From: Tolypeutes matacus
Lineage: Eukaryota > Chordata > Mammalia > Cingulata > Chlamyphoridae
Direction: 5' to 3'
Length of the DNA stretch: 64,000 nucleotides
Assembly: GCA_026826555.1 (NCBI GenBank)
Contig: JAKSZT010054335.1
Span: forward strand, 311,097-375,096
Below the pieces are notes generated by a model. It did no database searches. It was given only the letters and a program-made list of their open reading frames with translations, and had not been told where the DNA came from. Position numbers and translations under genes: made by a program. This document shows positions 59,344-64,000 of this stretch, piece after piece. Position 1 is the first letter of the stretch, and the number at the start of each line of letters is the position of its first letter.

Positions 59344-60955
59344 AAGAAGCGTGTGGGATCAGTACCTCGGAGGGAGCCCTGGTCTTAGAGTGGCCTCTCT
59401 TTTCCCTCAGGTGGTCTCAAGGGGGCTCTCTTTTCAGCTTAGGGATGGCACAAGCTAAGCTTGTCACCATTGCTGCTAGAGACATGGTGGGCAGACTGGC
59501 TTGTTTGTTTGTTTGTTTTGAGAAGTAGAAGTTTACAAAACAATCTTGACTGCCATACAGGATTCCAATACATCACCGCACCACCAACACCTTACGCTGT
59601 TGTGACAGATTTGTTACGATTGATGAAAGAACATTGTCACAATATTACTGCTGCCTATGGTCCAGAGCTTATATCTGGTGTATTTTCCCCACAAACCATC
59701 CTGTTATTAACACCCATGTACTAGTATTGTGTATTTGTTGTAGTTCATGAGAGAACGTTCTCATATTTATACTGTTAACCACAGTCCGTCACTCACCACG
59801 GGGCTCACTGGCTCGTTTTCAGCAGCTGTGAGGTTTTTTTTGCCAGGGAAAGCTGACTTCCCGATGTTAACTCTGAGGAACAAGAGTGGGGAGATCTATA
59901 GATGAGGGCATCTTGGCCTTCTCTTCTTGCATTGGCCATTTCTTCCTCTGGCAAACATAAACAAAGGTGCATTGTACTTAGCCCAGATAAAGTATATTTA
60001 TAGCAGTGTGAACATCAACCCTGTAGCTGGGGAATTCTACCTCCCATCAGTATGTATTTAGGGGTTGCCGACGTTACCATAAAATTGCCTTTATGTTGCG
60101 GAGACTTATAAATATCTGTGAGAAGAACTACATATTGAAGAGAAAAAGAAGAAAGTGATCCCATCTAGAAGAATTGCAGCCTTATTGGAAAGTTGAGATG
60201 AAGTAGGGACTGTATTTTGACTGTTTGGACTGTAATTTCCCTAACAGTAGCAAAGTACTCAACATATAGTAGGGCGTGTGTAAATGATTCGTGGACATGT
60301 GAAGCGATTACTAGGCAGTTCATGAAGAAATGGACTGAAGCTAGAGCCAGGGAAGGCTTTGGAGAAGGCAGCCTTTGAGCTGGGCCTTGGACAGATAAGA
60401 CAGAGAAGCTAATGGCCTTGTTGGGCTAGGGGTCAGTATATGAGCAGAGTCCTGGAGGCAAGTGTGGGGATGGCTCAGGCAAGCTGATGGCTTTGGGTAG
60501 ACTGTGGGACTTGGTGCCACATCTGCCCTGCTGGAACGTGGTGGACACCGTGTTTCCTGACGCCAAGGAAGGAGGACACGGCCTTAGAAGGCACCCGTGT
60601 AACGGCACTGTGGTGAAGTCCCTCCAGAGCGGTGTGGCAGCCCTGCTGATGGGCTGGCTGTGCTGGACAGCCAGGCTCTTCTGCAGAACCAAGGAGCAGC
60701 GGGCCGCTCACAGGGAAGCTGCTGGCCCCATCCCAGGAACCATGTGTGTGGCTGGTGTTTCCTGGTTTAAAGATGTGTCATCAGTCCTGCTACCGAGATG
60801 TTTTTCCAAGGCTCCTGTGGGGCAGACATTGATAAAGTGTTGGCCATCTTAGAAGCAGGACCACGCATAGAAGACACCCGAACCAGTCTCCAGCCCCCAG
60901 GCGTTTTTGTGCCATGGCTCATTTTGGATAATCTGGCAAGGCAGCTCATCCTTTT
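59344..60955. other. MAP4 intron
   Basis: About 59510-59810 is repeat-like ('gaagtagaagtttacaaaacaatcttgactgcc') but not identified. About 60340-60480 resembles an ancient repeat also seen at 40190. No exon is supported. The open frame at 60487-60852 has no splice context. Confidence 0.5.
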
Positions 60956-61056
60956 TTTTTTTTTTTTTTTTTTTTTACCGGGAGGTACCGGGGATCGAAC
61001 CCTGGTCTCTCCATATGGTAGACGGACGCCGAACCTCTTGAGCCACATCCGTTTCC
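60956..61056 (-). mobile_element. Short tRNA-like SINE, young subfamily
   Basis: Near-identical to 19858 and 31134. Perfect target duplication cagctcatcctttt (60942 and 61057). Confidence 0.93.
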
Positions 61057-61465
61057 CAGCTCATCCTTTTGATTACTCACCAAGCATGGGCTGAGTGTCA
61101 GCTTAGTGAAAGGCCAATCTGGCAAAGACCCTGCAGCTGTCAGCCTCTGCGCTGCTAGGGAAGGGACCTAAGAACATGTACGGCTGTGCCCCATGTGCTT
61201 TTCCACTGGCAGATGGAAAACAAGGAGTGCTCCATCGGAGAGTGAGGTGGCATTTCATACAAATGGGCACAAGAACTAAAGCAACTAAAGTAAAACGTCT
61301 TTCATCTACAAATTAGCAAGGTTTTTTCTTTACTGAAATACCCAATGCTGGGAGGATGTGGCAAGTCAGAAACACATAAGCTCAACTGGTGGTGGTGTCA
61401 GTGGCTGTACCAGTTTTGGAAAGCAGTTTGGCAGTATGCTTCAGGAACCTTGAAGCAGCTGAATT
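61057..61465. other. MAP4 intron
   Basis: No exon. About 61340-61460 ('gaggatgtggcaagtcagaaacac...tggtggtgtcagtggctgtaccagttttggaaagcagtttggcagt') resembles decayed old L1 ORF2 sequence in plus orientation. Confidence 0.55.
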
Positions 61466-61803
61466 GGGATGCGGATGTTGCTCGAGCGACTGAGCTCCCG
61501 CCTACCACATGGGAGGTCCCGGGTTCAGTTCCCGGTGCCTCCTAAAGAAGATTAGCAAGACAGCAAGCTGGCGCAGCGAGCTGACGCAACAAGAGACACG
61601 AGGAAAACATAAGACACAACAAAGCAGGGAGAGGAGGTGGCTCAAGTGATTAGCCTCCTCCTTCTTACATGGGAGGCCCTGGGTTCGGTTCCCGGTGCCT
61701 CCTAAAAGGAAGATGAGCATGTAACAAACAGACACAGCAAATGCAAACAGTGAGGGGGTGGGGAGAAATAAATAAATCTTTTTATTAAAAAAAAAAAAAA
61801 AAA
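61466..61803 (+). mobile_element. Dimeric SINE (DAS type)
   Basis: Two tRNA-like units (about 61466 and 61628) with 'gattagcaagacagcaagctggcgcagcg' linker and a poly-A tail. Direct repeat aagcagctga lies at about 61453 and 61805. Confidence 0.9.
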
Positions 61804-62466
61804 AAGCAGCTGAGTCTTTAACCTTCAAACAGTGAAGCCTAAGGGAGACATCAGAGTTGCAAGACTTATCCACAGAGGTACTCATTGCTGCCTTATTATG
61901 TAATAGACTGTTATGTGGCCATTTCTTTGCAGAAGATTTGTGGGAAAATTTTTATAACGTGAACTAACGAGGAATGTGAAATCTTACATATAAATTCATG
62001 AGGGAAAAAATGCATTGAAGAAAGGCTAGAAGGAACTATGCCAAAATGTTATTTCAGATTATCTCTGGGCAAAGGGATGGTTGGTAAATTTTTTGAGGTA
62101 GAACAAAAGACATTTCAGGGGAGCCTTGATACTGGGTTTTGGACCTGGAAAGATGGAGAAGAGCTGTGTGGGAAGAGGGTGCACTTTGAGGGTGGGCTGG
62201 AGAGGCCTGGGTGTGTGTGGGAAACAGCAGACTAGTCTACCTGGAGGGGAGGTGGAAAGCAAAGAGCAGGGCCAGGGTGGACGGAGGGCTCTTTCAAGCA
62301 TCGTGGGAGGTGACCCTGACCTTGAGCAGACTGAAACAACAGCTTACAGAGGGAAGAAAAAAACAACCTGAGTATGGAGAAGGAAATTCTTAGAAAGGTG
62401 GCATGGGTTTGGCCCCGTATATCTCCTCTCTCTGAGATAATGATGTCTTCATGTTTTTCTCCTCAG
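61804..62466. other. MAP4 intron
   Basis: Possibly L1-derived in part ('ttatgtaatagactgttatgtggccatttctttgcagaag'). No exon is supported. The R3 acceptor is 'catgtttttctcctcag'. Confidence 0.6.
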
Positions 62467-62548
62467 GTTCAAATTCAGAACAAGAAAATGGACATCTCTA
62501 AGGTCTCCTCCAAATGTGGGTCCAAGGCCAACATCAAGCACAAGCCTG
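62467..62548 (+). CDS. MAP4: MAP4 exon: microtubule-binding repeat R3 (partial repeat exon)
   Basis: Exon of 82 bp (phase 0 to 1), acceptor 'tttttctcctcag' and donor 'CCTG|gtgagt'. It encodes [20 protein letters not shown], then ANIKHKPG. The repeat is completed by the next exon, which is outside the window. KCGS is at 62512-62523. Exon size and phase equal those of tau exon 11. MDISKV has Met where human MAP4 has Val, as I recall. Reading through the donor gives a stop within two codons. Confidence 0.98.
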
Positions 62549-64000
62549 GTGAGTGAGTGGCACCTTGCTTGCCCACCGGGACTCCCAGGGTTGGTGGCCT
62601 GCCTTGCAGCAGCTGGGCAGCTCTTGGACTGCAAGGTCTCACCCCTAAGCTTTCATCATTCCATAAAGACTCGTGGAGCCACCTCTCACCTGCCAGGACA
62701 CTGGCAGGAACAGCACAGTTCTCCATCCCTGTTGGGGAGGTGGGATCAGGTGCTGGCGTCCTCACCTGAGGACGGTATATGCTGCCATTTGTGCGCCTGC
62801 CATGAACATGACACTGCTGGCGTTGGCCTAGGGGAGAGACACACTGTTGCCTGGGTACCTGGGTCAGCCTCCTGTTGAGCTAACACTGAAGAGGCTCTGC
62901 AGAGAGTGATGGTTGGGACTCACCTGGCAGTGTCAGGAGCAGAGGATGCTCCCAAGCAGTGAAGCATCAACCACTGGCCCTGGCAGGAGCTCGAGAGGCA
63001 TTGACACGGCTCGGGCCCACGGGCACGGGTCTTCCAGCTGCAGTGAGGCAGAGGTGCCCTCCAGCGAGGCACAGGAAAGGGTCCAGCACCGCGTGGAGGC
63101 CTCCGAGCAGTTGGAATGCTGTCTGAGCAGGGCCTGCGCCCTGAAGGCGCTGTATGCTCCGGCTCCTGCGTCTCCGGGAGGCTCGGCAGTGGGGCAGTAT
63201 TGCTGCAACAGCCGGGGCCCTGGCTGCCAGATCTGGAGCCAGTTAAGACCAAGGCAAAGAAACTCCCTTTCCTCTCAGCAGAGAGTGATCCGCTTTAGGA
63301 TGTGTTTTCTTAAAAGAATTGAAAAGGATCAAAAGAGTTTGGCCCTTAACTCTCTTCATGTTTTCCATTTTATCTGGAAAAGTCACTCTTGTAAGATAGT
63401 TCCTTCCCAAGTGGTACTAAGCGACCTCACTTCTAGTGTTTGGCTGCCATTAAAATCCCAGTGTGCAGCACACCTGGAGAACTGGGCAAGAACCCAGGTG
63501 TTTGAGTTTGTGATGTGAGTGGAGAAGGCTTCACAAGAAGCCAAGCTGCTGGGCCTGGGTTGGGGCTGGGCAGTGGCGTTCTGTGGCCCTGCTCTGGCCA
63601 GTGAGCTCTGACCTCTGCTTTCCTGCCTGGTGCGCTGGGCCCGGGCCGAGCCTGCCCTTTGTCCCCTCACTGTCCTAGAGTCACCTGCTGCTTTTTACCT
63701 TTCCTGGTTTTCTCTACTACATGATTCAGTTCAAAGGCTTAGGCAAGACTCCGTTCACACCCCATCCCTGTCGTCCACTAGCTTGGTGGCTTTGGGCAGG
63801 TCCCTTGGCTTTCCCAGCATCCATGTTAGCAGCTGTGGAACTAGCCTGAGGTCCCTGACTGACAGGGCGCTCGTGAGAACACAGGAGGCTGTGCCTGCAG
63901 ATCACGCCATGGCCTGCCTAGTCTCCCTCCCGCTCCCCCACAGGGGAGTGGCCACCCTGCCCAGAGAAGCAGAAGCAGACTTTCATCTCCTGGCTAGGAG
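62549..64000. other. MAP4 intron, 3' end of window
   Basis: GC-rich intron with no exon found. The R4 exon (expected to start with the rest of PGGGD and a VKIES-like motif) is not present before 64000. About 63720-63870 resembles a MIR in plus orientation ('gcttggtggctttgggcaggtccc'). Confidence 0.7.

Noticed and set aside
60487..60852. A 121-codon plus-strand frame considered as a processed gene fragment
   Set aside because: No recognisable protein, and part of it overlaps sequence like an ancient repeat also seen at 40190.
19858..61056. tRNA-like sequences with good A and B boxes that might be taken as tRNA genes
   Set aside because: They end in poly-A, sit between target-site duplications and recur many times with the same deviations from a tRNA, so they are SINEs. 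No free-standing tRNA gene was found.
62913..63518. A 201-codon plus-strand frame after the R3 exon, considered as the R4 exon
   Set aside because: It lacks the expected repeat-4 residues (a KxGS-containing stretch and an HLPAGG-like end), and no phase-1 acceptor leads into it. It is GC-rich intron.

Overview
The window is vertebrate nuclear DNA from a placental mammal. It is most likely a xenarthran, probably an armadillo (Dasypus), because it is packed with tRNA-derived SINEs of the armadillo DAS type: a head reading 'gtggctcaa...', a B-box-like 'ggttcgatccc', and A-rich or (aaat)n tails. Several full-length or nested L1 copies are also present. There is one 100-N assembly gap (24027-24126). 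Nothing bacterial, no CRISPR array and no rRNA is visible. The species call rests on recalled repeat families, not on a search.

One protein-coding gene explains the coding signal: MAP4 (microtubule-associated protein 4), on the + strand. The window starts in an intron upstream of the acidic-repeat region and ends after the third microtubule-binding repeat, so the first exons, the fourth repeat and the C-terminal tail lie outside. I place twelve exons with clear splice sites and compatible phases: 1552-1689, 2254-3366 (tandem ~14-residue 'ETEVALAKD' repeats), 4042-4164, 6826-10170 (giant muscle-type exon), 46189-46289, 47218-47433, 50644-50827, 51419-51478, 51604-51896 (repeat R1), 53452-53565, 55499-55591 (R2) and 62467-62548 (R3). 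A thirteenth, 31941-33422, is a large open frame with a good donor in the right phase and looks like a further long alternative exon or alternative first exon. Introns upstream of 46189 are all phase 1, so the long exons can be included or skipped without a frameshift. The repeat exons R2 (93 bp) and R3 (82 bp) have the same sizes as tau exons 10 and 11.

Layout: 1-10.2 kb holds the projection-domain exons. 10.2-31.6 kb is an intron dominated by L1 in antisense orientation, with a near-complete element at 14546-22203 followed by a second copy at about 22260-28262. 31.7-33.5 kb is the extra long open frame. 34.4-43.9 kb is a nest of old and young L1 fragments. 46.2-62.5 kb carries the proline-rich and microtubule-binding exons in less repeat-dense, more GC-rich introns.

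The most interesting items are the 31.9-33.4 kb exon, the all-phase-1 cassette design, an unidentified retroposed element present three times with target-site duplications, two insertions at one target site, an out-of-order pair of L1 pieces, and a roughly 235-nt polypyrimidine tract between the R2 and R3 exons.
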